Source: Bacteroidales bacterium (GTDB taxonomy: Bacteria > Bacteroidota > Bacteroidia > Bacteroidales > P3). Taken from it: a DNA stretch of 26,238 nt. The stretch's first letter is position 1, and the number at the start of each line of letters is the position of its first letter. This document shows, one piece after another, positions 18,001 to 25,210 of this stretch. The position numbers and the translations under genes are program-made. The stretch lies in contig CAAGNU010000294.1 in the NCBI GenBank assembly GCA_900771365.1, positions 1 through 26,238 on the forward strand, read 5' to 3'. Below the pieces are notes generated by a model. It saw only the letters and a list, made by a program, of their open reading frames with translations, searched no databases and was not told the DNA's origin.

Positions 18001-18890
18001 ACTTTGACGAGAATGGTCTTGACATCGAGTTCCAGAATCTTTTCAATATCATCTTCAGTAAGCTCCTTATCGCGTTCGATAACGACATCAGTACGCTCCA
18101 TGGAGACGACCTCGCCGGTATCTTCATCAACGAAATCCTCCGTCCAAGTCTCCACGACACGGGCGGCAAGCTGCTTACCGATAACCTTCTTCAGGTTGGC
18201 TTTCGAAACCTTCACCTCCTCGGCGAGAGAGAAGATATCGAGAATGTCCTTATCGGTCTCGTAGCCGATAGCTCTCAACAGCGTGGTGATGGGGAGCTTC
18301 TTCTTACGGTCGATATAGGCATACATGACATTGTTAATGTCAGTAGTGAACTCCATCCAGGAGCCCTTGAAAGGAATGATACGGGCAGAGTAGAGCTGCG
18401 TACCATTTGAGTGGAACTGTGTGCCGAAAAAGACACCTGGGGAACGGTGCAGCTGAGAAACCACAACACGTTCGGCACCATTGATGACGAACGTACCCTT
18501 AGGCGTCATGTAAGGAATCATACCCAGATAGACAGGCTGCTCAACAGCCTTGAAATCATCGTTCCCTTCATCGTTCTGGCACGAAAGCTTCAGCTTGGCC
18601 TTCAGCGGAACGCTGTAGGTAAGGCCACGCTCAATACACTCTTCGATGGAATAGCGCGGAGGATCGATAAAGTAATCCAGAAACTCTAACTTGTAATTGT
18701 TTCGTGCATCCTCTATAGGGAAGTTTTCCTTGAAAACCTTGTAGAGGCCTTCTTCAAGACGATTGTCGGGATTAGTCTCAATTTGGAAAAAATCTTGGAA
18801 AGACTTTAACTGTATATCAAGGAAGTCCGGGTACTCATACTTACGGACAGATGCAAAATTTACGACTTCGACAGGTTGACTTTTATCCAA
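15081..18890 (-). CDS. rpoB: DNA-directed RNA polymerase subunit beta
   Basis: A 1269-residue beta subunit, partner of RpoC in the core enzyme. Recognisable blocks are LSQFMDQTNPLAEVTHKRR in the rifampicin region, the ETPEGPNIGL block, GDKMAGRHGNKGIVS (about 1044-1058), NPLGVPSRMNLGQ and the C-terminal GGQRFGEMEVWALEAFGA. Rifampicin-contact positions equivalent to E. coli Q513, D516, H526, S531 and I572 are wild type. At residue 521 (E. coli Pro560) there is Thr, in CTIETPEG. The start is TTG at 18890: an in-frame TAA lies three codons upstream and the next residues (KSQPVEVVNFAS) fit the Bacteroides N-terminus. The gene follows rplL after a 194-bp gap with a long hairpin, and precedes rpoC by 68 bp. 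Confidence 0.99.
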   Translation of the reverse strand: MDKSQPVEVVNFASVRKYEYPDFLDIQLKSFQDFFQIETNPDNRLEEGLYKVFKENFPIEDARNNYKLEFLDYFIDPPRYSIEECIERGLTYSVPLKAKLKLSCQNDEGNDDFKAVEQPVYLGMIPYMTPKGTFVINGAERVVVSQLHRSPGVFFGTQFHSNGTQLYSARIIPFKGSWMEFTTDINNVMYAYIDRKKKLPITTLLRAIGYETDKDILDIFSLAEEVKVSKANLKKVIGKQLAARVVETWTEDFVDEDTGEVVSMERTDVVIERDKELTEDDIEKILELDVKTILVKVEDHDGIDYSVIYNTLKKDTCNNSKEAVEYIYRQLRSAEPPDEETARGIIEKLFFSDKRYDLGDVGRYRINTKLNLDIPDNVKVLTQTDITSIIKYLIQLINQKAEVDDIDHLSNRRVRTAGEQLYNQFGVGLARMARTIRERMNVRDNEVFTPTELINAKTLSSVINSFFGTNQLSQFMDQTNPLAEVTHKRRISALGPGGLSRERAGFEVRDVHYTHYGRLCTIETPEGPNIGLISSLCVYAKINSLGFIETPYRRVVDGRVVLEEEPTFFTAEQEENKTVAQASTPQDEQGNILVQRVKARRQADFPIVTPQDVDLIDMGSNQIASIAASLIPFLEHDDANRALMGSNMMRQAVPLLNPEIPIVGTGIEKSVAEDSRVLLNAQGDGVVEFVDSTKIVIRHNRTEKERLVSFDDDVREYRLTRYQRTNHSTSINLRPIVKKGDKVKKGQVLCEGYATQGGELALGRNMMVAFMPWKGYNFEDAVVISERVVREDIYTSVHVEEYTLEVRETKRGLEELTRDIPNVSNDATKDLDENGIIRIGAEVKEGDILIGKITPKGESDPTPEEKLLRAIFGDKAGDVKDASLKVPPSVRGVVIDKKLFTRIVRDRKQRAKEKELLAKPEEEYNNELIELKEKLVDRLLIILAGKTSNGVYTNHKEELIAKKTKFTSKALKAINYEEVSPNKWTNDKDTNDLIKDLLNNYNIKNREINGRFTRKKFALTVGDDLPSGIVQMAKVYIAMKRKLRIGDKMAGRHGNKGIVSKIVRSEDMPFLADGTPVDIVLNPLGVPSRMNLGQIYETVLGWAGKVLNKRFKTPIFDGATLEQINSYMREAGLPENGRTYLYDGETGEQFDQPATVGYIYYLKLHHMIDDKMHARSIGPYSLITQQPLGGKANFGGQRFGEMEVWALEAFGASHVLQEVLTVKSDDVMGRAKAYEAIVKGDNMPTPGIPESFNVLVHELRGLGLEVTFD

Positions 18891-19023
18891 TGGGTTTGAT
18901 TATTAAAAATTGCCAATGTAAGAATTAGATAATATAATCGTTACTGCTCACTGAGGGAGAGAAAATAGCGTGCACAAATGATACTTAGGGAACATCCCCC
19001 TAAATATCGAACTTCATAGCAAA

Positions 19024-19063
19024 GAGGAATAGGCACTCCGGAAGACCGGAGGCCCTATTCCTC
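19024..19063 (-). promoter_or_regulatory. Long hairpin between rplL and rpoB, probable attenuator or processing site
   Basis: GAGGAATAGG (19024-19033) pairs with CCTATTCCTC (19054-19063). After a 2x2 mismatch, CTCCGG pairs with CCGGAG around a 4-nt loop. On the minus strand it is followed by TTTGC, too few T for full termination. It begins 21 bp past the rplL stop, inside a 194-bp gap otherwise without features. E. coli has a partial terminator and an RNase III site in the same gap; similar function here is inferred. Confidence 0.65.
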
Positions 19064-19084
19064 ATTATTATCGGATAGTAAGAA

Positions 19085-19465
19085 CTATTTGACCTCGATT
19101 TCAGCACCAGCCTCTTCGAGAGCTTTCTTAAGGGATTCAGCCTCGTCCTTGCTAACACCTTCCTTAACGGGCTTAGGAGCGTTGTCAACGAGCTCTTTGG
19201 ACTCTTTCAGACCAAGGCTGGCCATGTCCTTAACAGCCTTAACGACTGCGAGCTTCTTGGTAGCATCGGGAACACCCTTCAGGATAACGTCGAAGGAGGT
19301 CTTCTCCTCTGCGGCAGCAGCGCCAGCAGCGGGAGCAGCAGCAACTGCAACTGCAGCAGCAGCGGGCTCGATACCATATTCATCTTTCAGAACGTCAGCG
19401 AGTTCTTTTACTTCTTTAACGGTTAAGTTAACTAATTCTTCAGCAATAGCTTTGATGTCTGCCAT
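19085..19465 (-). CDS. rplL: 50S ribosomal protein L7/L12
   Basis: A 126-residue acidic stalk protein that recruits EF-Tu, EF-G and other GTPases to the ribosome. The N-terminal dimer domain (DIKAIAEELVNLTVKEVKEL) is followed by an Ala-rich hinge (about 35-53) and the C-terminal domain with the conserved GLKESKELVD helix and the close ALEEAGAEIEVK. The length is normal. It sits 82 bp after rplJ and upstream of the hairpin that separates it from rpoB, as expected for a protein needed in several copies per ribosome. Confidence 0.98.
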   Translation of the reverse strand: MADIKAIAEELVNLTVKEVKELADVLKDEYGIEPAAAAVAVAAAPAAGAAAAEEKTSFDVILKGVPDATKKLAVVKAVKDMASLGLKESKELVDNAPKPVKEGVSKDEAESLKKALEEAGAEIEVK

Positions 19466-19547
19466 GACTTTATAATTTTAATGTGTTTTACAAATTGATT
19501 TATTAATGTTTTTTTGTGGACTTTTAGCGGGGTCCAACCCGGAAAAC

Positions 19548-20078
19548 TTATTCGGCTTTCTCTTCTAATGTTTTCAGAACACCGGTGATGGTATTTGCAC
19601 CAGACTGAAGCTGGGAAATAACATTCTTGATAGGGCTCTGGAGCAGTGCGACGATATCGGCGATGAGCTCGTTCTTGGACTTGATGTTGACAAGTTCCTC
19701 AAGATGCTCGGGACCAACATAGAAGCATTCCTCGACGTAAGCGCCTTTCAGGACGGGTTTCTGGGCACCCTTCTCGTTTGCACGGAACTCTTTGATGAGT
19801 TTGGCAGGAGCGTTGTTAGTGTTCGAAAGCATTATGGCGGTCTCACCCTTGATCACGGGGAAGAGCTGGGAATAATCCATTCCAGTGCGCTCCATAGCCT
19901 TGATCAAAAGAGCGTTCTTGACGACTTCCAACTTGACCTCTTTGCGGAAAGCGGCGCGACGCAGCTTGCTGGTCAGCACAGAGTCCAGGCCTCCGATATC
20001 AGCGATATAGATGAGGGGATAAGCCTTGATCTCTTCACACAACTTGTCGATCAGTTGGTCTTTAAGTTCTTTTCTCAT
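19548..20078 (-). CDS. rplJ: 50S ribosomal protein L10
   Basis: A 176-residue stalk base protein that anchors L7/L12 dimers on 23S rRNA. Recognisable features are the N-terminal RNA-binding part with YIADIGGLDSVLTSKLRR, the KNALLIKAM segment, and the C-terminal helix (about 130-170) that binds L7/L12. It starts only 23 bp after rplA, so there is no room for a long L10-binding leader like that of E. coli in this gap. Any autoregulation would need another site. Confidence 0.98.
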   Translation of the reverse strand: MRKELKDQLIDKLCEEIKAYPLIYIADIGGLDSVLTSKLRRAAFRKEVKLEVVKNALLIKAMERTGMDYSQLFPVIKGETAIMLSNTNNAPAKLIKEFRANEKGAQKPVLKGAYVEECFYVGPEHLEELVNIKSKNELIADIVALLQSPIKNVISQLQSGANTITGVLKTLEEKAE

Positions 20079-20101
20079 AATGATCTTTCAATAATTAAAT
20101 G

Positions 20102-20797
20102 TTACAAGGTAGCGGCTTTAGTGTCAACCTTAACACCGGCGCTCATCGTGCTGCTGATGCAGATGCTCTTGACGTAGGTGCCCTTTGCAGCGGCGGGTTT
20201 CAGCTTGATGATGGCCTGGAGGACTTCGCGAGCGTTGTCGACGATCTTGTTGTTGTCGAAAGAGACCTTAGCGACGGCAGTGTGGATGATACCAAACTTG
20301 TCGACCTTGAAGTCGATCTTACCGGCCTTGGCTTCCTGGACAGCCTTGCCAACTTCCATAGTAACGGTGCCAGTTTTGGGGTTCGGCATCAGGCCGCGGG
20401 GACCTAAGATACGGCCGAGAGCACCAACCTTGGGCATTACATTAGGCATGGTAATGATAACGTCTACATCCGTCCAACCGCCTTTAATCTTGGTGATGTA
20501 CTCATCAAGACCATAATAATCAGCTCCGGCAGCTTTTGCCTCTTCCTCTTTCTCGGGAGTGCAGAGAACGAGGACGCGGACAGTCTTACCAGTACCGTGA
20601 GGCAGCGTGACGCTACCACGTACCATCTGGTTAGCCTTACGGGGGTCAACACCCAAACGCACGTCGATATCGACTGAAGCATCAAACTTGGTGTAGGTGA
20701 TGTTCTTCACGACCTCGACAGCCTCCTCGAGAGAGTAGCACTGATTCTTGTCGAATTTGGCGAAAGCTTCTTTCTGTTTCTTCGTTAATTTTGCCAT
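20102..20797 (-). CDS. rplA: 50S ribosomal protein L1
   Basis: A 231-residue L1-stalk protein that helps release of deacylated tRNA from the E site. Family blocks visible are RLGVDPRKANQMVRGSVTLP followed by HGTGKTVRVLVL, ILGPRGLMPNPKTGTV and the C-terminal KGTYVKSICISSTMSAGVKVD. The length is typical. It lies between rplK (67 bp upstream) and rplJ (23 bp downstream). L1 is the translational repressor of rplKA in E. coli; a comparable target in the 67-bp rplK-rplA gap or the 39-bp rplK leader is not evident by eye. Confidence 0.98.
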   Translation of the reverse strand: MAKLTKKQKEAFAKFDKNQCYSLEEAVEVVKNITYTKFDASVDIDVRLGVDPRKANQMVRGSVTLPHGTGKTVRVLVLCTPEKEEEAKAAGADYYGLDEYITKIKGGWTDVDVIITMPNVMPKVGALGRILGPRGLMPNPKTGTVTMEVGKAVQEAKAGKIDFKVDKFGIIHTAVAKVSFDNNKIVDNAREVLQAIIKLKPAAAKGTYVKSICISSTMSAGVKVDTKAATL

Positions 20798-20864
20798 GAT
20801 TCATTGTTTTTGTGGTCATCGCACCGCTCGGCGGCGATGCTACCACTGTTAATGTTTAATTTTT

Positions 20865-21308
20865 TTACTTTGCAAGGGGGTTCTCGCCTTTGACGGAGAT
20901 ACCCATGCTGCGTGCAGTACCAGCAACCATGCTCATAGCTGATTCGATAGTGAAGCAGTTAAGGTCGGGCATTTTTGCTTCTGCAATCTGACGCACCTGT
21001 TCCCAAGTGACAGAAGCGACCTTGACGCGGTTAGGTTCGGCAGAACCCTTGGCAGCCTTGGAGAGCTCTTTCAGCTGGACGGCAACAGGGGGAGTCTTAA
21101 CTACAAAGTCAAAGGACTTGTCAGCATATACCGTGATGATAACAGGGACGATTTTACCGGCCTGATCCTGGGTACGAGCGTTGAACTGCTTGCAGAACTC
21201 CATGATGTTCACACCCTTGGCACCCAGAGCGGGTCCCACAGGAGGTGCGGGGTTAGCAGCGCCACCTTTGATTTGTAATTTAATCAATCCTGCAACTTCT
21301 TTTGCCAT
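20865..21308 (-). CDS. rplK: 50S ribosomal protein L11
   Basis: A 147-residue GTPase-centre protein that binds 23S rRNA together with L10. It opens with the conserved IKLQIKGGAANPAPPVGPAL stretch followed by GAKGVNIMEFCKQFN, contains the VVKTPPVAVQLK linker, and ends with the RNA-binding domain (IAEAKMPDLNC, IESAMSMVAGTARSMGI). The length is typical. It follows nusG after 39 bp, the order found in most bacteria. Confidence 0.98.
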   Translation of the reverse strand: MAKEVAGLIKLQIKGGAANPAPPVGPALGAKGVNIMEFCKQFNARTQDQAGKIVPVIITVYADKSFDFVVKTPPVAVQLKELSKAAKGSAEPNRVKVASVTWEQVRQIAEAKMPDLNCFTIESAMSMVAGTARSMGISVKGENPLAK

Positions 21309-21347
21309 TGATCTAAATTTTTAAATAGGTTGATTTGTTTGAAATTA

Positions 21348-21896
21348 CTATTCTTTCTCCACTTGGTTGTAACCGAGTTCGAGCGGGGTCTTACGTCCGA
21401 AGATCTTGACTGTAACTTTCAATTTCCTCTTCTCATCGTTGACCTCTTCGACGATGCCGGCGAAACTGCTGAACGGGCCATCAATAACCTTGACTGCCTC
21501 TCCAACGAGGAACGTGTCGGAATCACCCTCTACGGCGTCAATCTGGTCATCCATCTTGCCGAGGATGCGGTTCACCTCATACGGGCGCATGGGGATGGGC
21601 TTGCCACCACCAGGTTCGCGAAGGAAATCCAGCACATTAGGCAGATTTTGAATGACGGGGATGATCTCATCGCGAAGGTCGGCCTCAATTAAGACATATC
21701 CCGGGAAATAGTTGCGCTCTTTCACAATCTTCTTACCATTGCGAAGAGCGACCACTTTCTCAGTAGGAACAAGCACTTGGGGCACATCCTCGCTCCAGCC
21801 ACGCTTGGCCATTTCGCTATCGATATACTCCTTGGCTTTCTTCTCCTTGCCACTTATCGCTCTGACAACATACCACTTTTTAGACTGTTGCTCCAT
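21348..21896 (-). CDS. nusG: Transcription termination/antitermination factor NusG
   Basis: A 182-residue protein that binds the polymerase clamp, suppresses pausing and couples to Rho or the ribosome. The NGN domain (about 5-110) opens with KKWYVVRAISGKEKKAKEY and includes NYFPGYVLIEADL and LPNVLDFLREPG. The KOW domain (about 128-165) reads VKVIDGPFSSFAGIVEEVN. It lies between secE and rplK, 138 bp after secE. That gap contains a small CGGCA/TGCCG hairpin and no ORF. Confidence 0.98.
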   Translation of the reverse strand: MEQQSKKWYVVRAISGKEKKAKEYIDSEMAKRGWSEDVPQVLVPTEKVVALRNGKKIVKERNYFPGYVLIEADLRDEIIPVIQNLPNVLDFLREPGGGKPIPMRPYEVNRILGKMDDQIDAVEGDSDTFLVGEAVKVIDGPFSSFAGIVEEVNDEKRKLKVTVKIFGRKTPLELGYNQVEKE

Positions 21897-22034
21897 GATG
21901 AAACTTAAGAATAGTGAGGTTTATACTCATCTGCTCTTCGGCAACTGCCGCAGCAGACGCACTTTGCCTTGGAAAAACCAGACACTCGGCCAGCCTCAAA
22001 AAAATTGGGAAGCAAGACCGGCTGCCTGCCAAGC

Positions 22035-22250
22035 CTATCCAATCAAAGCATAAAAGTATCCAAGTAAACCCTTAAAGCCCATGCTCTGTGCGCCGAAGAC
22101 GACATCCATCAAGAACACGATAAGGGCTAAAATAAGAGCTGCCACAGCAACGACCACTGCGCTGCTCTGGAGTTCGTTGAATGAGGGCCACGAAACCTTG
22201 TGCACCAACTCATCGTAGCTATCTTTTACGTAATTACCGAATTTAGACAT
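22035..22250 (-). CDS. secE: Preprotein translocase subunit SecE
   Basis: A 71-residue minimal SecE with one membrane span. The amphipathic segment ELVHKVSWPSFNEL (14-27) carries the conserved KVSWPS motif, and the hydrophobic helix spans about 30-52. It clamps SecY in the SecYEG channel. It is too short to have the extra helices of the E. coli protein, which is normal for most bacteria. It follows tRNA-Trp by 21 bp and precedes nusG, the standard order. Confidence 0.96.
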   Translation of the reverse strand: MSKFGNYVKDSYDELVHKVSWPSFNELQSSAVVVAVAALILALIVFLMDVVFGAQSMGFKGLLGYFYALIG

Positions 22251-22271
22251 TTGATATCAATTATTTTTTAG

Positions 22272-22342
22272 CAGGGGCAGAGAGAATCGAACTCCCAACT
22301 GCGGTTTTGGAGACCGTCATTATGCCATTTAACTATGCCCCT
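22272..22342 (-). tRNA. tRNA-Trp (anticodon CCA)
   Basis: 71 nt. Acceptor arms AGGGGCA/TGCCCCT, anticodon loop CTCCAAA and T arm GGGAG-TTCGATT-CTCTC. Discriminator G; CCA is not encoded. It is located between tuf and secE within the same transcript. Confidence 0.95.
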
Positions 22343-22347
22343 GTATA

Positions 22348-22374
22348 GAGGTGCCTTGCGGCGCAGGGCACCTC
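22348..22374 (-). promoter_or_regulatory. Hairpin between tuf and tRNA-Trp
   Basis: GAGGTGCC/GGCACCTC (8 bp, perfect) with an inner TGC/GCA pairing occupies most of the 45-bp gap. No T-tract follows on the minus strand, so a processing or stability element fits better than a terminator. Confidence 0.5.
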
Positions 22375-22387
22375 CTAAGGATTAAGA

Positions 22388-23575
22388 TTATTCAAAAATC
22401 TTGGTCACCTGACCAGAACCAACGGTGCGGCCGCCTTCACGGATAGCGAAACGGAGGTTCTCGTTCAGAGCGATGTCGTCAATCAGGTTGACATGGATGG
22501 TGAGGTTATCACCAGGCATAACCATCTCACGACCATCGGGGAGAGAAATCTCACCAGTCACGTCAGTAGTACGGAAGTAGAACTGGGGACGATATTTGTT
22601 GTGGAAAGGAGTATGACGACCACCCTCTTCCTTCTTCAGGATGTAAACAGTAGCCTCGAACTCGTGGTGAGGTTTGATTGAGCCGGGAGCAGCGATAACC
22701 ATACCGCGACGGATCTCGTCCTTGTCGATACCGCGGAGCAGCAGACCTACGTTATCACCAGCTTCACCCTGGTCGAGAAGTTTGCGGAACATCTCAACAC
22801 CAGTAACGGTGCTCTTCAGCTTCTCAGCGCCCATACCAATGATGTCGACGGGGTCGCCAACGTGGATGGTGCCAGTCTCGATACGGCCAGTACCAACGGT
22901 ACCACGACCAGTGATGGAGAAGACGTCCTCAACGGGCATCAAGAAAGGCTTATCGCTAGCGCGGGTGGGCAGAGGAATCCAGTTATCAACTGCATCCATC
23001 AAGTCCTCGACGTTCTTAACACCGCTTGCCTCGCCGTTAAGAGCTGCAAGAGCGGAACCACGGATAACGGGGATATTGTCGCCGTCGAAATCGTAAGTGC
23101 TGAGGAGCTCACGGATTTCCATCTCAACGAGGTCGAGAAGCTCGGGGTCGTCAACAAGGTCGCACTTGTTCATGAAAACAACGAGCTGGGGGACACCAAC
23201 CTGACGAGCGAGCAGGATGTGCTCACGAGTCTGAGGCATAGGACCATCAGTAGCAGCAACAACGAGGATAGCACCATCCATCTGAGCAGCACCAGTGACC
23301 ATGTTCTTAACGTAGTCAGCGTGACCAGGGCAGTCAACGTGAGCGTAGTGACGATTAGCGGTCTGATACTCAACGTGAGCGGTGTTGATAGTGATACCAC
23401 GCTCTTTCTCTTCAGGAGCGGAGTCGATAGAGTCGAAAGATTTTACTTCAGAGAGACCTTTTTCAGCCAGAACCTTGGTGATAGCAGCGGTCAGAGTGGT
23501 CTTACCATGGTCAACGTGTCCGATAGTACCGATGTTGACGTGCGGTTTAGAACGATCAAATTTTTCTTTTGCCAT
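22388..23575 (-). CDS. tuf: Elongation factor Tu
   Basis: A 395-residue GTPase that carries aminoacyl-tRNA to the ribosome. G1 is GHVDHGKT (19-26), G2 T62 in RGITI, G3 DCPGH (81-85, catalytic H85) and G4 NKCD (136-139). Domains 2 and 3 are complete, ending GRTVGSGQVTKIFE. The ATG at 23575 is preceded by an A/T-rich leader with a palindrome. It lies between tRNA-Thr(GGT) and tRNA-Trp in one transcript. Rare codons TTA, CTA and TCA are absent, consistent with very high expression. Whether a second tuf exists elsewhere cannot be seen. Confidence 0.99.
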   Translation of the reverse strand: MAKEKFDRSKPHVNIGTIGHVDHGKTTLTAAITKVLAEKGLSEVKSFDSIDSAPEEKERGITINTAHVEYQTANRHYAHVDCPGHADYVKNMVTGAAQMDGAILVVAATDGPMPQTREHILLARQVGVPQLVVFMNKCDLVDDPELLDLVEMEIRELLSTYDFDGDNIPVIRGSALAALNGEASGVKNVEDLMDAVDNWIPLPTRASDKPFLMPVEDVFSITGRGTVGTGRIETGTIHVGDPVDIIGMGAEKLKSTVTGVEMFRKLLDQGEAGDNVGLLLRGIDKDEIRRGMVIAAPGSIKPHHEFEATVYILKKEEGGRHTPFHNKYRPQFYFRTTDVTGEISLPDGREMVMPGDNLTIHVNLIDDIALNENLRFAIREGGRTVGSGQVTKIFE

Positions 23576-23577
23576 TT

Positions 23578-23591
23578 TTAATACGTATTAA
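23578..23591. promoter_or_regulatory. 14-bp perfect palindrome at the tuf ribosome-binding region
   Basis: TTAATACGTATTAA ends 2 bp before the tuf start codon. In a phylum with no Shine-Dalgarno use, this region is usually unstructured, so a palindrome here may modulate initiation. The 93-bp gap between tRNA-Thr(GGT) and tuf also holds a CGAGG/CCTCG hairpin (23622-23647) and the palindrome GGAAAATTTTCC (23647-23658). Confidence 0.4.
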
Positions 23592-23668
23592 TGTTAACAA
23601 TTATTATTCTTTCACATTTTACGAGGGCGCTTTTTAGTTCGTCCTCGGAAAATTTTCCATAAAAAAAG

Positions 23669-23741
<73 letters not shown>

Positions 23742-23794
23742 TTTTTACTTCGAAGCGTGGGCTTGTCTCTCGCCTTGCTTCCGCTTGAATTTCG

Positions 23795-23867
23795 AGCGGA
23801 AGACGGGGCTCGAACCCGCCACCTATAGCTTGGAAGGCTATCGCTCTACCAAATGAGCTACTTCCGC
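23795..23867 (-). tRNA. tRNA-Gly (anticodon TCC)
   Basis: 73 nt. Acceptor GCGGAAG paired with CTTCCGC, anticodon stem ATAGC/GCTAT with loop CTTCCAA, and T arm GCGGG-TTCGAGC-CCCGT. CCA is not encoded. Confidence 0.96.
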
Positions 23868-23881
23868 TTCTCTGTAGGTTG

Positions 23882-23963
23882 TGGGGAAGAGTGGACTCGA
23901 ACCACTGAACTCCGAAGAGGACAGATTTACAGTCTGTTGCAATTGCCACTATGCGACTTCCCC
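23882..23963 (-). tRNA. tRNA-Tyr (anticodon GTA)
   Basis: 82 nt with a long variable arm, as expected for bacterial tRNA-Tyr. Acceptor GGGGAAG/CTTCCCC, anticodon stem ACAGA/TCTGT with loop CTGTAAA. Discriminator A; CCA is not encoded. A TTCCCAG/CTGGGAA hairpin lies in the spacer at 23977-24000. Confidence 0.96.
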
Positions 23964-24001
23964 ATTTGTTTGTCCCGAGCTTCCCAGTCTCTGGGAACTC
24001 G

Positions 24002-24074
24002 AGCCGATGAAGGGACTCGAACCCCCGACAGGCTGATTACAAATCAGCTACTCTACCAACTGAGTTACATCGGC
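24002..24074 (-). tRNA. tRNA-Thr (anticodon TGT)
   Basis: 73 nt. Acceptor GCCGATG/CATCGGC, anticodon stem GCTGA/TCAGC with loop TTTGTAA. It is the first gene of the operon, about 40 nt after the predicted start point. CCA is not encoded. Confidence 0.96.
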
Positions 24075-24120
24075 TTTTTACAGCTTGTCAAACAACTCTC
24101 GTTCTCTTGATTTGAGGTTG

Positions 24121-24152
24121 CAAAGATACTCGTTTTTTTTGAATCATACAAA
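24121..24152 (-). promoter_or_regulatory. Promoter of the tRNA-tuf-secE-nusG-rpl-rpoBC operon
   Basis: On the minus strand TTTG (24152-24149), a 20-nt spacer and TATCTTTG (24128-24121) fit the Bacteroidetes consensus exactly. The extended -7 GTATCTTTGCA is identical to those at 8821-8831 and 8851-8861. The start point is expected near 24114. I found no equally good promoter between here and rpoC. Confidence 0.85.
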
Positions 24153-25210
24153 TTATTTTTATTTTTTTTTGCAAGTTTATCCATAACGATTTGTTTTTCA
24201 ATCAGAAAAAATTTCATTATTTTTACCCTTCACGGCTGAAAAGGACTTGCAAAAGCTTGCAAATTCTACAATTTTGAGCCATTTTACAGTTTCTTGAGCC
24301 CGATTTTTTCAAAATATTATACTATTAATTGAATTACAACAACTTACACAAATACAAGCAACTAAAGTATCTTATATTTTATTATGTATCATTTAGTTAC
24401 ACGAAACTCACCTTTTCATTCATTTCCTGACTTCAATATAACCATGTATTAGAAAGCCCCTGCTATTGGGCAGCTATATAGAAGATGGCTGGAAGCCAGA
24501 AGCGGAGTCTGCGAGGAGGCTTGTGGACAAAAGTCCTTATAGAAAATAGCGAAATACGGTGGGTATTATCGTTTCCAAGCCGACCGCCCTGCTGATGTCT
24601 TTCAAAGAATGCCGTCTGGACAATTTATATATATACATAATATAGGATAATGTTGAGGCACTTCGAAGCAGGACGAGACCCCTGCCGCCAAATACTCCCG
24701 CATAAGGCCATTCAAGGGAAGGCCTCCCCTCCCCTATTCGAGCGAAAAAGGATCATCCTTATCGTCACAAGCCTATGGAAATGGACTGTATGCAGCTGAA
24801 ACATAACATACTACCTGGGAACACGGCGTTGCCGAGGGCTGCAATTTCCGTTTTTCGCATCTTCGCAGCAAAGATGCCTTAGCTTCGCTCTGCATTGCTA
24901 CTGCATTGCTATAGCATAGCATATCAGTAGCAATGCAGTAGCAATGTACGGCGAAGGTAGAACGGAACTGCGGGGAAGGCTGCTGGGGGTGGCGACAATG
25001 GCCGAAAGTGTTAAATAATCATAAATAACGTTAAGCGTTGCAGCAAAAGGCGTGTTTATTTGTCTTTATAATATAATGGGCGGAATATGCCGTGAGCAGT
25101 TGTAGAGACGAGGCGTGCTGCGTCCGCTTCCCACATCGATGCGGAGAGGGCGTTGCGAGAGTGGTTCAAAACGTTAGGGATACATCATAAACAATAAAAT
25201 ATAAAATATC
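24153..25210. other. Gene-free stretch between the tRNA operon and the secreted protein gene
   Basis: There is no ORF over about 60 codons in any frame and no tRNA or recognised RNA family. 24153-24430 is A/T-rich. 24430-24660 has several short hairpins (GCCC/GGGC, TGGCT/AGCCA, GGAC/GTCC). 24840-24970 holds a large inverted-repeat structure, listed separately. No consensus promoter for the plus-strand gene at 25211 is evident; the nearest is TTTATTTG at about 25051, one base off the -7 consensus and without a good -33 box. Confidence 0.6.
24893..24946. repeat. 19-bp perfect inverted repeat built from tandem units
   Basis: Arms 24893-24911 and 24928-24946 are exact reverse complements around a 16-nt loop. 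Each arm is itself a near-tandem repeat (TGCATTGCTA, C, TGCATTGCTA). Weaker flanking complementarity (CTTCGC at 24883 with GCGAAG at 24951, TTCCG at 24846 with CGGAA near 24964) extends it to an imperfect structure of about 125 bp. Confidence 0.7.

Noticed and set aside
22862..23581. 239-codon plus-strand frame over tuf
   Set aside because: In register antisense shadow of tuf caused by codon bias.
24893..24946. Repeats here as a CRISPR array
   Set aside because: Units are 10-11 nt with no spacers of regular length and they are arranged as an inverted repeat; no cas genes are near.
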